Source: Steroidobacteraceae bacterium
GTDB lineage: Bacteria; Pseudomonadota; Gammaproteobacteria; Steroidobacterales; Steroidobacteraceae
Direction: 5' to 3'
NCBI GenBank assembly: GCA_019683695.1
Contig: JADGHX010000016.1
Coordinates: forward strand, 1 to 45,320
Length of the DNA: 45,320 bases
A program made the position numbers and the translations under genes. The notes under the pieces are model-generated. The model was not told the origin of the DNA. It did not search any database and was given only the letters and a program-made list of their open reading frames with translations. Below are positions 1 through 10,828 of the stretch, piece after piece; positions within the stretch are counted from its first letter, which is position 1; the number at the start of each line of letters is the position of its first letter.

Positions 1-57
1 GGGGTGTGGGGTGGGGGGGGGGGGGCCGGGCGCCGGGGGGGGGCCCCCCCCGGGCCT
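1..57. other. G/C homopolymer block at the window edge
   Basis: This stretch is almost entirely runs of G followed by runs of C and holds no credible gene. Codon-like structure begins only after it. It looks like a low-quality contig or read end rather than a biological repeat, so sequence here should not be trusted. This is a judgement from composition only. Confidence 0.6.
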
Positions 58-201
58 TCAGAACTCCAGTCGGCAGGTGCACGACCAGTCGGTGCCGGGG
101 GAGACACCGGGCGCGCCGAGCGCCTCCATTTCAAGGCGGGCTTCCAGCTCCTCGATGGAGCAGGCGGCGGGCGAGGCGGGGGATGCGTCGAGCGGATTCA
201 T
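58..201 (-). CDS. 47-aa Cys-containing peptide, possible RiPP precursor
   Basis: A short gene not recognised as a known family. An ATG is preceded by a near-perfect ribosome binding site (GGAAGGAG, 6 nt spacer), and the frame ends in TGA just before the homopolymer block. The peptide begins MNPLDASPASPAAC, has an acidic, helix-prone middle (EELEARLEMEALGA), then Pro/Gly-rich residues, and ends SPGTDWSCTCRLEF. An acidic amphipathic leader ending in Gly-Ala and followed by a short Ser/Thr/Cys-containing tail is the layout of many ribosomally made, modified peptides, for example class II lanthipeptides. That reading is inference: no modifying enzyme or exporter is visible, since the gene reads toward the left edge. 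It could equally be a small regulatory or metal-binding peptide. It is divergent from the acylphosphatase gene. Confidence 0.55.
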   Translation of the reverse strand: MNPLDASPASPAACSIEELEARLEMEALGAPGVSPGTDWSCTCRLEF

Positions 202-368
202 GATTCACTCCTTCCATGGTTTTGAGGGTTCACCTGTTCTTGCGCGCGAAGCCACTGCTTCACGAGCGCGGCCAGTGTGAACGGCGCGGCGCGCGGACGC
301 CCGCGGCATATCGGGGGCAAACGCGCAGATATACCTGCGTTGCGGCAGATGACTTACGATGCGGCGCC

Positions 369-650
369 ATGGCCGTGATCTGTCGACAATGCGTGGTGGG
401 CGGGCGAGTGCAGGGCGTGTTCTATCGCGCCACGGCCGCGCAGCGTGCACGCGAGCTGAATATCACGGGGCACGCCCTCAATCGCCCGGATGGCAAGGTG
501 GACGTGCTGGCCTGCGGCGAAGCCGAAGCCGTGAACGCTTTCGTCGAATGGCTGTGGACGGGCTCGTCCGCGTCCCGGGTCACCTCGGTGGAGGTGACGG
601 AGATCGATCTGCCCGAGGCTCAGCGGCCGTCGGCCTTCCGCACGGGCTGA
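369..650 (+). CDS. acyP: acylphosphatase
   Basis: A 93-aa protein of the acylphosphatase family, a small cytosolic alpha/beta fold that hydrolyses the carboxyl-phosphate bond of acyl phosphates. The phosphate-binding loop GGRVQGVFYR carries the catalytic Arg, and the downstream GHALNRPDG segment supplies the catalytic Asn. The length matches the family norm of about 90 residues. The ATG at 369 places the conserved Cys-Val-Val strand at the usual distance from the N-terminus; an upstream GTG in the same frame gives only low-complexity Arg/Ala sequence. The 3' end overlaps the convergent lytic transglycosylase gene by 31 bp. Confidence 0.9.
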   Translation: MAVICRQCVVGGRVQGVFYRATAAQRARELNITGHALNRPDGKVDVLACGEAEAVNAFVEWLWTGSSASRVTSVEVTEIDLPEAQRPSAFRTG

Positions 651-1312
651 GCGTTGTCGCTCGCGGTGAGGCCGAGGTCATCCGCGCCATTCCACCTCGT
701 CCACTGATTGAGCACGAGATCGGAGTAGGTGCGCCGGCCCACGCTGCCGTTGTAGCGCGCGAGCGCGCGCGTGACGCTGTTGCGTTCCTTTTGCAGATAG
801 AAGCGCAGGATCGCGCAGCCCATGCGGATGTTCGGGCCGATGCGCGTGAGCTCGTGCCGGCGCATGCCGAGCTGCTCCGGCCAGAAGGGCATCACCTGCA
901 TGAGCCCGACCGCGCCGGCGGGGGAGACGGCCCAGCGGTCGAAGCGGCTCTCGACCATGATCAGCGCCATCACGAGGCCAGGCGGCAGGCGCATTTCGCC
1001 GGGCCGGTGCGTCTCGCAGTAGACGTGCTTGAGGATTTCCAGGCGCTCGTTCCGGTCCTCCACGTACTTGCGCAGGCGCGGCTCCATCATCGTGTACCAG
1101 ACGGCCGATTCGTACTGGTCCGCGAAGCACTCCGCCTGCTCGATCGCCTTCGCGAGCACGGCTTTGAGCTCCGGGTCGCGCTGCTGATCGGCATGCGCCG
1201 GCGCAGCGGTGAGCGCGCACAGGCACGCCGCCGCCACGAGGGCGCGAGCCGCGGCGGCCAACGCGCCGGCGAGCTCAGTGCCGCATGCGCGAACGAATGA
1301 ACTCGAGCGCAT
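620..1312 (-). CDS. periplasmic lytic transglycosylase (SLT domain)
   Basis: A 230-aa exported protein. An Arg-containing start and Ala/Leu-rich signal peptide end at an AAPAHA-type cleavage site near residue 41. The mature part is a goose-type lysozyme-like SLT domain: catalytic Glu121 lies in the [10 protein letters not shown] segment, followed by AVGLMQVMP and the ARYNGS motif. Such enzymes cleave peptidoglycan between MurNAc and GlcNAc to leave 1,6-anhydro-MurNAc. The ATG at 1312 lies inside the 3' end of proS (38 bp overlap), and no closer in-frame start precedes the signal peptide. Expression from the proS message is therefore likely. Which named Mlt/Slt type it is cannot be said. Confidence 0.85.
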   Translation of the reverse strand: MRSSSFVRACGTELAGALAAAARALVAAACLCALTAAPAHADQQRDPELKAVLAKAIEQAECFADQYESAVWYTMMEPRLRKYVEDRNERLEILKHVYCETHRPGEMRLPPGLVMALIMVESRFDRWAVSPAGAVGLMQVMPFWPEQLGMRRHELTRIGPNIRMGCAILRFYLQKERNSVTRALARYNGSVGRRTYSDLVLNQWTRWNGADDLGLTASDNAQPVRKADGR

Positions 1313-3011
1313 TGTCGAGCGGAAATTCCTGGCTCTCGGTGTCGCGCCGCCCGCGGTATTCGAGCTTGCCCGCATCGATGCCGCGCTCGCCCACGACCAC
1401 GCGATGCGGAATGCCGAGCAGCTCCGAGTCCGCGAACTTGACGCCCGGGCGGGCGTCGCGATCGTCGTAGAGCACCTCGATGCCGGCTGCGGTGAGCTCG
1501 GCATACAGCTTGTCGGCCACTTCGCGAACACGGTACGACTTCTGCGCATTGACGGAGACGAGCACGACATGGAACGGAGCGATCGGCTCCGGCCAGATGA
1601 TGCCGCGCTCATCGTGGTTCTGCTCGATGGCCGCCGCCACGATACGCGTCACACCGATGCCATAGCAGCCCATGTAGGGCACCACGCTCTGCCCGGCTTC
1701 GTCGAGCACAGTGGCCTGCAGGGCAGCGGAATAGAGCTGCCCGAGCTGGAAGATGTGCCCGACCTCGATGCCGCGGACGATCTTCAGCGTGCCCTTGCCG
1801 GAGGGGCTCGGGTCGCCTTCCACGACGTTGCGGATGTCCGCGACGACGGCGGGCTCGGGCAGATCGCGCCCCCAGTTCACCCCGGTGAAGTGGTGATCGT
1901 CCTCGTTCGCGCCGATGACGAAATCGCTTGCGGCCGCCGCGGCGTGATCGGCGATGAAGGTGATGGCGGGCGCCCCGGAGACGGGCTTTGCGCCATTCAG
2001 CTTCGGCCCCAGCGAGCCGAAGCCCGCGCCGAACGCGGCGCGCACCTGTTCCGCGCTGGCCTGCCGCAGCGGCGTTCTCACCTGCGGAAGCTTGCTGGCC
2101 TTCACCTCGTTCAGCTGATGATCCCCACGCACCAGCAGCGCAACGAGGCCGTCATGGCCTTCGTACACGAGCGTCTTCACCGTTTTCGACGCGGGCACCG
2201 AGAGGAACTTCGTCAGCGCCTCGATGGTGCGCACGCCGGGCGTGGCCACCTTCACAAGCGGCTGCGAAGGTGCGGCGCGCCCGCCGTCAGGCGGCAAGGC
2301 CACGGCCGTTTCGAGATTCGCGGCGTAGTCATCGCCATCCGAGAACGCGATGGCGTCCTCGCCCGAGGCTGCGAGCACCTGGAACTCCTCGGACTTGTTG
2401 CCTCCGATCGCGCCCGTGTCCGCCTGCACGGCACGGAACTCCAGCCCCATGCGCGTGAACATGCGCCGGTACGCCTCGCGCATGAGGTTATAGCCTTCTT
2501 GGAGCGACGCTTCGTTCATGTGGAACGAATACGCGTCCTTCATGATGAACTCGCGCGCGCGCATCACGCCGAAGCGCGGCCGGATCTCGTCCCGGAACTT
2601 GGTCTGGATCTGGTAGAAGTTCACGGGGAGCTGGCGGTAGCTCTTGATCTCGCGCCGAGCGATGTCCGTGATGACTTCCTCGTGCGTGGGGCCGACGCAG
2701 AACTCGCGCTCGTGGCGATCCTTCAGGCGCAGCAGTTCCGGTCCCATCTTGGTCCACCGGCCGGACTCCTGCCAGAGCTCCGCCGGCTGGATGGACGGCA
2801 TGAGCAGCTCGAGCGCCCCGGCGCGGTTCATCTCCTCGCGGATGATGTTCGCCACCTTGGACAGCGTGCGCAGCCCGATGGGCAGCCAGGTGTAGATGCC
2901 CGCGGCGAGCCGCCGGATGAGCCCGGCCCGCAGCATGAGCTGCTGGCTGACGATTTCCGCCTCGGCGGGCGTTTCCTTCAGGGTGTTGATGGGGTACTGG
3001 GACAGTCGCAT
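1275..3011 (-). CDS. proS: prolyl-tRNA synthetase
   Basis: A 578-aa class II aminoacyl-tRNA synthetase that charges tRNA-Pro. The start [19 protein letters not shown] matches the conserved bacterial ProS N-terminus, so the ATG at 3011 is chosen over a start 24 codons upstream. The motif 2 region [19 protein letters not shown] is followed by the long bacterial-type insertion editing domain in the middle third. Then come the motif 3 region ([14 protein letters not shown]) and the anticodon-binding domain. Its length fits the bacterial, editing-proficient form. It is divergent from pssA, whose ATG lies only 71 bp away. Confidence 0.97.
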   Translation of the reverse strand: MRLSQYPINTLKETPAEAEIVSQQLMLRAGLIRRLAAGIYTWLPIGLRTLSKVANIIREEMNRAGALELLMPSIQPAELWQESGRWTKMGPELLRLKDRHEREFCVGPTHEEVITDIARREIKSYRQLPVNFYQIQTKFRDEIRPRFGVMRAREFIMKDAYSFHMNEASLQEGYNLMREAYRRMFTRMGLEFRAVQADTGAIGGNKSEEFQVLAASGEDAIAFSDGDDYAANLETAVALPPDGGRAAPSQPLVKVATPGVRTIEALTKFLSVPASKTVKTLVYEGHDGLVALLVRGDHQLNEVKASKLPQVRTPLRQASAEQVRAAFGAGFGSLGPKLNGAKPVSGAPAITFIADHAAAAASDFVIGANEDDHHFTGVNWGRDLPEPAVVADIRNVVEGDPSPSGKGTLKIVRGIEVGHIFQLGQLYSAALQATVLDEAGQSVVPYMGCYGIGVTRIVAAAIEQNHDERGIIWPEPIAPFHVVLVSVNAQKSYRVREVADKLYAELTAAGIEVLYDDRDARPGVKFADSELLGIPHRVVVGERGIDAGKLEYRGRRDTESQEFPLDNALEFIRSRMRH

Positions 3012-3081
3012 CGCGCTCGTCTTTCCAGGGTCGGAAAAGCGCAGCATCTTAGCAGGCCCGACCTTGCTACCATCCGCGCCC

Positions 3082-3864
3082 ATGCACGATGACGCTCGTC
3101 CCGAGGCCCGCCCCCGCCGGGGGGCCTACCTGCTCCCGAACCTGCTCACCACGGGCTGCCTGTTCTCCGGCTTCTACGCAATCGTCGCCGCCATCGACAA
3201 GAACTTCGCCCCCGCGGGCATGGCCGTGTTCGTGGCGATGATCTTCGATGGGCTGGATGGCCGGATTGCGCGCCTCACCCGCACCGAGACCCACTTCGGC
3301 AAGGAGTACGACAGCCTGGCGGACATGGTCGCGTTCGGTCTCGCGCCGGCCATCGTCACGTATCAGTGGGGCGTGGTGCGCATCGCGGAATACGGGCGGG
3401 AATGGGAGCGCTTCGGCTGGCTCGCCGCGTTCTTCTACGCGGTGGCGGCTGCGCTGCGGCTTGCGCGTTTCAATGCGCGCTCGGCCACCGCCGACAAGCG
3501 GTATTTCGAGGGGCTGCCGAGCCCGTCGGCGGCGGCCGTCGTGGCGGCGTTCGTCTGGTTCTCCAGCAACTGGCGTGAGCCGGGGCTGGTGGGGCTCGTG
3601 GCGGCGTTCCTGGTCACGGTATCCGCCGCGCTCCTCATGGTGAGCAGCTTCAGTTACCCGAGCTTCAAGCAGTTCGACATGGATCGGCGCATCAAGCGGG
3701 CCTACATGATCATCGTCCCGCTGTTCTTCGTGCTCATCGCCATCGATCCGCCCACCATGCTCCTGTCGATGTTCGCCACGTATGCGCTGTCGGCCCCGGT
3801 GCTCTGGGTGTCGCGGCGCATCCGCCGGGCGTCCCGCGGCACACCCGCCACGGGGTCCGGCTGA
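3082..3864 (+). CDS. pssA: CDP-diacylglycerol--serine O-phosphatidyltransferase
   Basis: A 260-aa integral membrane protein of the CDP-alcohol phosphatidyltransferase family. The signature D-G-x2-A-R-x8-G-x3-D-x3-D is read at [19 protein letters not shown] followed by SLAD. This is the active site that moves phosphatidyl from CDP-diacylglycerol to an alcohol. [16 protein letters not shown] at the N-terminus and the hydrophobic helices that follow match the type II PssA group (serine, making phosphatidylserine for phosphatidylethanolamine). The substrate is inferred from overall similarity, not from residues that can be checked here. The stop overlaps the next gene's start (TGATG). Confidence 0.88.
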   Translation: MHDDARPEARPRRGAYLLPNLLTTGCLFSGFYAIVAAIDKNFAPAGMAVFVAMIFDGLDGRIARLTRTETHFGKEYDSLADMVAFGLAPAIVTYQWGVVRIAEYGREWERFGWLAAFFYAVAAALRLARFNARSATADKRYFEGLPSPSAAAVVAAFVWFSSNWREPGLVGLVAAFLVTVSAALLMVSSFSYPSFKQFDMDRRIKRAYMIIVPLFFVLIAIDPPTMLLSMFATYALSAPVLWVSRRIRRASRGTPATGSG

Positions 3865-4655
3865 TGCATTCGGCGAGGCGGCTCGAATACCTCCAGGCCA
3901 TCGGCATCGACGTCTGGGTGCCGCGGCCGGGAACGGCGGCCGCCGCGCTCATGCCTGCCTCGAATGCGCTGCCGGCTGTCGAGCCGCCGGCGGTCGAGCC
4001 GTCGGTTGTCGCGACGCCAGCTCCCGAGGCACCGGCCATCGCGACACCGGTCGGCGCAGCGCCCGCTGAGTCGGAGGAATTGGAAGAACAATGGGAACCG
4101 CTGCGCGCCGAAGTGCTCGGGTGCACGAAGTGCTCGCTGCACACCACACGCACGCAGGGCGTGTTCGGCGTGGGCAACCGGCGGGCGGACTGGCTGGTGA
4201 TCGGCGAAGCGCCGGGAGCGGAGGAGGACCAGCAGGGCGAGCCGTTCGTCGGCCGCGCGGGTCAGCTCCTCAACCAGATGCTGCGAGCCATCGGCCTGCA
4301 GCGCGAGTCCGTGTTCATCGCGAATGTGCTCAAGTGCCGGCCCCCGAACAATCGGGACCCGAAGCCGGACGAGGTGGCAGCCTGCATGCCGTACCTCATG
4401 CGGCAGATCGCCCTGCTGCGGCCCAGACTGATCCTGGCGGTCGGGCGCATTGCGGCCCAGAACCTGCTCGCCACCGACGTGTCACTCGCGCGGCTGCGGG
4501 GCCAGGTGCACACGTTCGGTGAGCTGAACACCCCGCTCATCGTGACGTATCATCCGGCCTACCTGCTGCGCACGCCCGCGGACAAGCGCAAGGCCTGGGA
4601 AGACCTGAAGTTTGCCCGCACCGTGTTCAGACGTCTGGCTTCGCAGGAATCGTGA
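3864..4655 (+). CDS. uracil-DNA glycosylase, family 4 (Fe-S)
   Basis: A 263-aa DNA repair enzyme that removes uracil from DNA. The family 4 hallmarks are present: CTKC (Cys87, Cys90) with Cys158 and Cys174 as the four candidate ligands of a 4Fe-4S cluster, the motif GEAPGAEED, and the C-terminal TYHPAYLLR loop. An N-terminal helix (1-20) is joined to the catalytic domain by a Pro/Ala/Val-rich linker (about residues 20-75), a common extension in proteobacterial members. The ATG overlaps the pssA stop and the TGA overlaps the rimI ATG, so the three genes are probably translated from one message. Confidence 0.92.
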   Translation: MHSARRLEYLQAIGIDVWVPRPGTAAAALMPASNALPAVEPPAVEPSVVATPAPEAPAIATPVGAAPAESEELEEQWEPLRAEVLGCTKCSLHTTRTQGVFGVGNRRADWLVIGEAPGAEEDQQGEPFVGRAGQLLNQMLRAIGLQRESVFIANVLKCRPPNNRDPKPDEVAACMPYLMRQIALLRPRLILAVGRIAAQNLLATDVSLARLRGQVHTFGELNTPLIVTYHPAYLLRTPADKRKAWEDLKFARTVFRRLASQES

Positions 4656-5155
4656 TGGCCACCGCACCCGATCTGCTCGCGACCGCGCCCCAAGCCACCC
4701 TGCGCGTCATGCTGGAGTCGGATGTCGCGAACGTCGTGGCCATCGAGCGCGCCTCGTATCAGTTCCCCTGGAGCGAAGGTATTTTCCGGGACTGCCTGCG
4801 GGTGGGGTACGTGTGCCGCGTCGCCTGCGTGGGTGAGGAAATCGTGGGCTACGGGGTCATGAGCACGGGCGCGGGTGAAGCGCACGTGCTGAATCTCTGC
4901 GTGAACGGTCCCTTCCGCTGCAAGGGCATCGGACGTCAGATCCTCACCCATTTGCTCGATCGCGCCCGGGCCGCAGGCATGGGCGAGGCCTTCCTCGAGG
5001 TGCGCCCGTCCAATACCGCCGCCATCCGGCTCTACCAGTCCATGGGTTTCGAGCAGGTGGGCATCCGCCGCGGGTATTACCAAGCCGTGGGCGGACGCGA
5101 AGACGCAGCGGTTCTCAAGCTTCCGCTTGCCGGGCGCGCTACGCGTACGTCCTAG
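4655..5155 (+). CDS. rimI: ribosomal protein bS18 N-alanine acetyltransferase
   Basis: A 166-aa GNAT-fold acetyltransferase. The acetyl-CoA pyrophosphate loop appears as RCKGIGRQIL, preceded by the strand VLNLCVNGPF and followed by EAFLEVRPSNTAAIRLYQ, MGFEQVGIRRGYY and a C-terminal DAAVLKL. This pattern matches RimI, which acetylates the N-terminal Ala of ribosomal protein S18. The ATG at 4655 overlaps the stop of the glycosylase gene; a GTG one codon earlier is the alternative. No tsaB neighbour is visible, so the RimI name rests on sequence pattern alone. Confidence 0.85.
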   Translation: MATAPDLLATAPQATLRVMLESDVANVVAIERASYQFPWSEGIFRDCLRVGYVCRVACVGEEIVGYGVMSTGAGEAHVLNLCVNGPFRCKGIGRQILTHLLDRARAAGMGEAFLEVRPSNTAAIRLYQSMGFEQVGIRRGYYQAVGGREDAAVLKLPLAGRATRTS

Positions 5156-5245
5156 ATCCGCCTTGGGTCGCCGCGTCGGCTCGCCTCACGCCTGCCCGGG
5201 CTTGCCGGAGTAGGGGACCGGCTCGACACGGGCTGCAGCGCGAAG

Positions 5246-5273
5246 CCAGCCGCACCTGCCGGGCGCCGGCTGG
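5246..5273. terminator. weak hairpin between rimI and the barrel gene
   Basis: The arms CCAGCCG (5246-5252) and CGGCTGG (5267-5273) form a perfect 7-bp stem with a 14-nt GC-rich loop in the gap between the convergent rimI and outer-membrane gene. No T-run follows on either strand, so intrinsic termination is only a possibility. Confidence 0.25.
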
Positions 5274-5286
5274 AGCACGGCTCTGC

Positions 5287-5921
5287 TTAGCGCCAGTAGT
5301 ACGCGATGCCCGCGCGGGCGAAGCCGAGATGGGTATCACCCAGGTCGTAGCGAACAAACTCGCAGCTCAAGAGCCAGTTGCGTCGCAGACGGATCTGCGC
5401 GCCTGCACCGATCATGGGATCCACGCCATCGTCGTCTCGCTCACGTGCTGACCCGCCGAATCGCTCGTCTGCGTTCGTGCATCCCACGCGAACACGCCGA
5501 CGCGCGCATGAACGGCTAGCCGCGGCAGTAACGCGTAGCGCGCAACGAGCGCCAGATCGAAACCCTCGGCGGAGGCCGGATGGATCCGGTTGGCATCTTC
5601 CAGCAGGCGCTGAACATCGGGCACCGAGCCGACAAACGTCGTCTTGAGCGAGCCCAGGTCGAGATAGCCGGCCTCGACGGCAACGTGTCGCGCCCACTGA
5701 TATCCCCCGTGCACGCGCCAGGCGGGTCGCGTGCGATCGTCGATGTTTGCCGTCACCGAATGGACGCGTTCGCGAAGTGCGTCCGTGAGCTCATGGGCCG
5801 CCACGGCAGTTCGTGCGGCGCCGACCTGAAGGCCGGCGTACCAGCTCGCGACTTCCGCATCTGAGGCAGTGGCCTGAGTCGAAACGATCGCGAGCGACGC
5901 TGCCATCAGCATTCGGCGCAT
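5287..5921 (-). pseudogene. outer-membrane beta-barrel protein, frameshifted
   Basis: An OmpA-like outer-membrane barrel. The start MRRMLMAASLAIVSTQATA is a signal peptide, followed by SDAEVASWYAGLQVG and alternating strand sequence such as RVHGGYQWARHVAVEAGYLDLG. The original frame closes at 5412 after AGQHVSETTMAWIP. The missing end of the barrel (DDGVDPMIGAGAQIR, then NWLLSCEFVRYDLGD and the final AGIAYYWR) continues in another frame to 5287. A single missing base near 5430, in a GACGACGA stretch, would restore one frame of about 211 residues. Either a real frameshift mutation or a sequencing error is possible. The gene lies in frame with, and directly after, the decayed GlyGly-CTERM gene. 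Confidence 0.7.
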
Positions 5922-7593
5922 GCCTTGACGCAGGCGCGTGCCCTGACGGCGGGCGCGCAGCGCGAGCACGCCCAACGCAGCGACAAGCGTCCACCAATCG
6001 AGTGAGCCGCCACCGCCTTTGCTGTGGCCGGTCACGACCACGGGTGTGTTCGTGTCCGGATCGGGGTCCGGCTCAACGCCCGAGCCGGGGTCTGAGAGCA
6101 CGCCGATGCCGCCCGGATCCGCGACGGAACCGTTCGCCTGTCCGTCGCTATCGTTCGGGCTGCCGTCCTCGATCGCAAGACGCACACACCAATCGCCTGC
6201 GTTGAGTCCCGCGCGATACTCGGTGCTCGAGGGTGGCGGACAGAAGCCCGGCGAGCCCGGCGCGGATGCAAGGCTGTTCGCCGTGTTCTGCACGAAGTCC
6301 TGCCACTGACGGGTCGCCGCGTTGAGCTTGCGGTACACCGCGTTCGCCGGGATGGCGGCTCGCTGCGGGATCACGATGTTCACCGTCTCGCCTGCGCGAG
6401 GCAGGTCCACGACCACGAAGTCGAAATAGCCACCGACATTCGGCACGGTGTCCGCGGGCCATTCGTTCGGGGCGGGCGCGCCCTCCAGCTCGGTCTGATA
6501 GACCGCGCGGAGTTGCGAGCAGGGGCCGAGGGCGAGCCTCGTGCCGGGATCCGCCGCCATCAGATAGTGATGCAGCTCGCGTGCGCGCTCCGGCAACACG
6601 TTCGGCGGCTCCGGCGTGTAATCGGCGTGATTGGGCATGCCGTTGTCGCGCAGCTCGGTCGCACCCGCCGGCAGCGCCGCTGCTGTGTCACGAACGACGA
6701 CGTCGAACTGACCGCGCGTGATGGCAGGGGGCGCGCCGTTGTCCGTCACGATCGCCACGAAGCGATGCACGCCCGGCGGCAGGCTGCCGGGCTGCAGCAC
6801 CAGCGAATTCTCCGCGATCGTGAAGTCGGCGCCAGTGGGCGCCGTCCACTGCACCGTGTGTGTCTGAGTCGTGTTGGGATCGAGAATGTCCAGCGACAAC
6901 GTCGCAGGCCCACCATCACGTGTGATGATGGTCGTGTTCTCACCGGCTTGCGATAGCGCGAGCCGCACGGCGGGAGGCGCATTCAGTGCGGTGATCGTAA
7001 CGGTCAGCGGCCGGTCGCTGCCTCGATTGACGCCCTCGTCGAACGTGAGCTGCACCTGCCGGTCCGCCGCACCGGCGGGAAGCGTGCTCTGGATGGCAAA
7101 ACCGATCTCCTTCTCGACCTCGCCTTCCTCGAAGACGACCGTGCCGCTTTGCAGGTCGTGCCCTTCCAGATCGCCGTGGGCCGTGTAGCAGGAAGTAACC
7201 TGCATCCCTTACGCCGAGCTGACCTGGTTGGAGAGCGAACTGTCGAACAGAACCTGGTCATAGCCGGCACGAATCGAAGGAAAATCGAGGCTGCGATAGG
7301 TGAGTCCGCTGAAATGGGCAGCCGCGGGCGTGGCAGGGTTCGCATACGAGCCCATGTAGCCGGAAACGTCGAACTCCTTGTTGGTGAGATACACCATCTT
7401 GTTGCAGGGTCGTACCAGCTGCGCGCCTCGTCGATTCCAGCGAACGTGGCGTCACCGCCGTGAACAACCGCACGTTCGTGTAGGTGTTGATGCCGTTGTT
7501 GGTGAGCGTCCAGGTCTTGCGCACCCGACGATCACCATTGACGCTGTAACCGATGCACGGTGAGGTCGCCGGGCGAGCGTGCGCGCACGGGCG
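5922..7593 (-). pseudogene. decayed surface protein with GlyGly-CTERM tail
   Basis: Remnant of a large exported protein. Reading 5' to 3', the fragments are RKTWTLTNNGINTYTNVRLF in one frame, DATFAGIDEARSWYDP in a second and NKMVYLTNKEFDVSGYMGS in a third. A TAA follows at 7209, and then an uninterrupted 428-codon part. That part has a Calx-beta-like stretch (SGTVVFEEGEVEKEIGF), Ig-like repeats, a choice-of-anchor-like C-terminal region and the sorting tail GGGGSLDWWTLVAALGVLAL plus basic residues. That tail is the GlyGly-CTERM signal processed by rhombosortase. Two single-base losses about 60 nt apart, one in-frame stop and no signal peptide mark it as broken. It lacks its own stop codon and reads into the barrel gene. 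Confidence 0.7.
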
Positions 7594-7895
7594 TCACCGA
7601 CCGTTGCTGCCGACATCGACCTAACGCAGGACACGACAATGACGCCCCCCGATTCCGCTCAGGTCGCGCTGTGCCGCGGCCAGACCGGGCGACAAGGCAT
7701 GACAGGCAGTTTGGTATGATTCCCGGTTTCCCGGATAGCGCGCACGCCGCTCTGATGAGTGCGGGCCCTTGCTTCGAACGACGAGGGTCGGCTTCGAGCA
7801 CCGCTCGCGCCGGTCATGTGCCAGTCTATCCACCGTTCTGAAGCGACTTTCTATCTGTATCCGGAAAATGTGTTCTGCCTGCCGAGCGCCTGGTC
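7594..7895. other. gene-free stretch upstream of prfC
   Basis: About 300 bp between the decayed surface-protein gene and prfC, which point away from each other. No reading frame has a ribosome binding site or a recognisable protein. The only signal seen is a TATGAT box, listed separately. Confidence 0.5.
7712..7720 (+). promoter_or_regulatory. candidate extended -10 promoter for prfC
   Basis: TGGTATGAT matches an extended -10 element (TG-n-TATAAT with one mismatch). No convincing -35 box lies 16-18 nt upstream, which extended -10 promoters can tolerate. It is about 175 nt before the prfC start, so a long leader would follow. Call by eye only. Confidence 0.3.
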
Positions 7896-9488
<1,593 letters not shown>

Positions 9489-9511
9489 TTGCCGCGTGCG
9501 GGGGAGTCGTG

Positions 9512-10828
9512 ATGGCCGATGCAGTTGAGGCGGTGGCTGTGAAAACGCGCGGTGCGCGGGGCGTTTTGTTGCGACGACCCGTCGTCGGCTGGGCGTTGTG
9601 CGACTGGGCGAACTCCGCATTCGCCACCACGGTAATGGCCGGGTTCTTCCCACTGTATTTCAAGCAGTACTGGAACGCCGGTGTAGAGGCCACGGAGAGC
9701 ACGTTCCGCCTCGGGCTTGCGAATGGATTCGCGAGCATCCTGGTTGCGCTCATGGCACCTCTGATCGGCGCCATCGCGGACAAGGGCGGGGCGCGCATCC
9801 GGCTGCTCGCGCTCTTCACGGTGCTGGGCGCCGCCATGACGGCGGCACTGTACTGGGTCTCGCAGGGCGACTGGGTAACGGCCGCCATCTTCTACGTCGC
9901 GGCATCACTTGGGTTCTGGGGTGGTAATCAGTTCTACGACTCGCTGATCACGGACGTTGCCGAGGAGCGCGATTACGACCTCGTGTCGGGCTACGGCTAT
10001 GCGCTCGGCTATCTGGGCGGCGGCGTGCTGTTTCTGGTGAATGTGCTCATGGTCACGCAGCCGGCGCTCTTCGGCATCGCGGACGCGAGTGAAGGCGTTC
10101 GTCTGTCGTTCGTCACCGTCGGCGTCTGGTGGGTGCTCTTCACGCTGCCGGTGCTCTTCTGGGTGAAGGAGCGCCGGGATTCGGCGCTGCCAATGTCTGC
10201 TGCAATCCGTGCGGGCTGGCGCGAGCTGCTCGGCACGATGCGATACCTGCGCACGGATCGAACGCTCCTGTGGTTCCTGCTCGCGTACTGGTTCTACATC
10301 GATGGCGTGAACACCATCATCAAGATGGCGGTGGACTATGGCCTGTCGCTGGGGCTCCAGCAGGCGAGCCTCATCACGGCATTGCTGCTCGTGCAGTTTG
10401 TTGGTTTTCCGGCCGCGCTGGCTTTCGGTTGGTTGGGTAAGCGCATCGGCGCACGCACCGGCATCTACATCGCTATCGCGGTGTACACGGCCACTGCGGG
10501 GTATGCGTACTTCCTCGACACCGAACGGGAATTCTTCGCACTCGCAGTGGTGATCGGCCTGGTGCAGGGTGGCGTGCAGTCACTCTCGCGCTCGCTGTAC
10601 GGGCGTTTGATCCCGGAAGGGAAGGCGGGCGAGTTCTTCGGGTTCTACAACCTCATGGGCAAGGCCGCCGCCATCCTCGGGCCGATTCTCACGGGCGTGG
10701 TGGCGCTGACGACGGGGGATTCCCGTCTCGCCATCGTCTCGATCTCCATACTCTTCGTGCTCGGAGCGCTGTTCCTCACGCGCGTGCGCGTGGAAGGCCG
10801 TCACCAGGCGGCCGGGTCGAGCCCGTAG
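9512..10828 (+). CDS. MFS permease, UMF1/Atg22-like
   Basis: A 438-aa polytopic membrane protein with about 12 hydrophobic helices. WALCDWANSAFATTVMAGFF at the N-terminus and GGNQFYDSLITDVA in the first half are typical of the UMF1 (Atg22-like) branch of the major facilitator superfamily. VQSLSRSLYGRLIPEGKAGE in the second half is another mark of that branch. Substrates of bacterial members are mostly unknown, and yeast Atg22 exports amino acids from the vacuole. The start is ATG 9512, with a GTG one codon upstream as the alternative. It follows prfC closely, and its last 28 bp overlap the convergent mtfA gene. Confidence 0.85.
   Translation: MADAVEAVAVKTRGARGVLLRRPVVGWALCDWANSAFATTVMAGFFPLYFKQYWNAGVEATESTFRLGLANGFASILVALMAPLIGAIADKGGARIRLLALFTVLGAAMTAALYWVSQGDWVTAAIFYVAASLGFWGGNQFYDSLITDVAEERDYDLVSGYGYALGYLGGGVLFLVNVLMVTQPALFGIADASEGVRLSFVTVGVWWVLFTLPVLFWVKERRDSALPMSAAIRAGWRELLGTMRYLRTDRTLLWFLLAYWFYIDGVNTIIKMAVDYGLSLGLQQASLITALLLVQFVGFPAALAFGWLGKRIGARTGIYIAIAVYTATAGYAYFLDTEREFFALAVVIGLVQGGVQSLSRSLYGRLIPEGKAGEFFGFYNLMGKAAAILGPILTGVVALTTGDSRLAIVSISILFVLGALFLTRVRVEGRHQAAGSSP

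Noticed and set aside
1-57. G-runs as a G-quadruplex regulatory element
   Set aside because: Runs this long at the very end of a window, grading into C-runs, are better explained by poor sequence at a contig edge.
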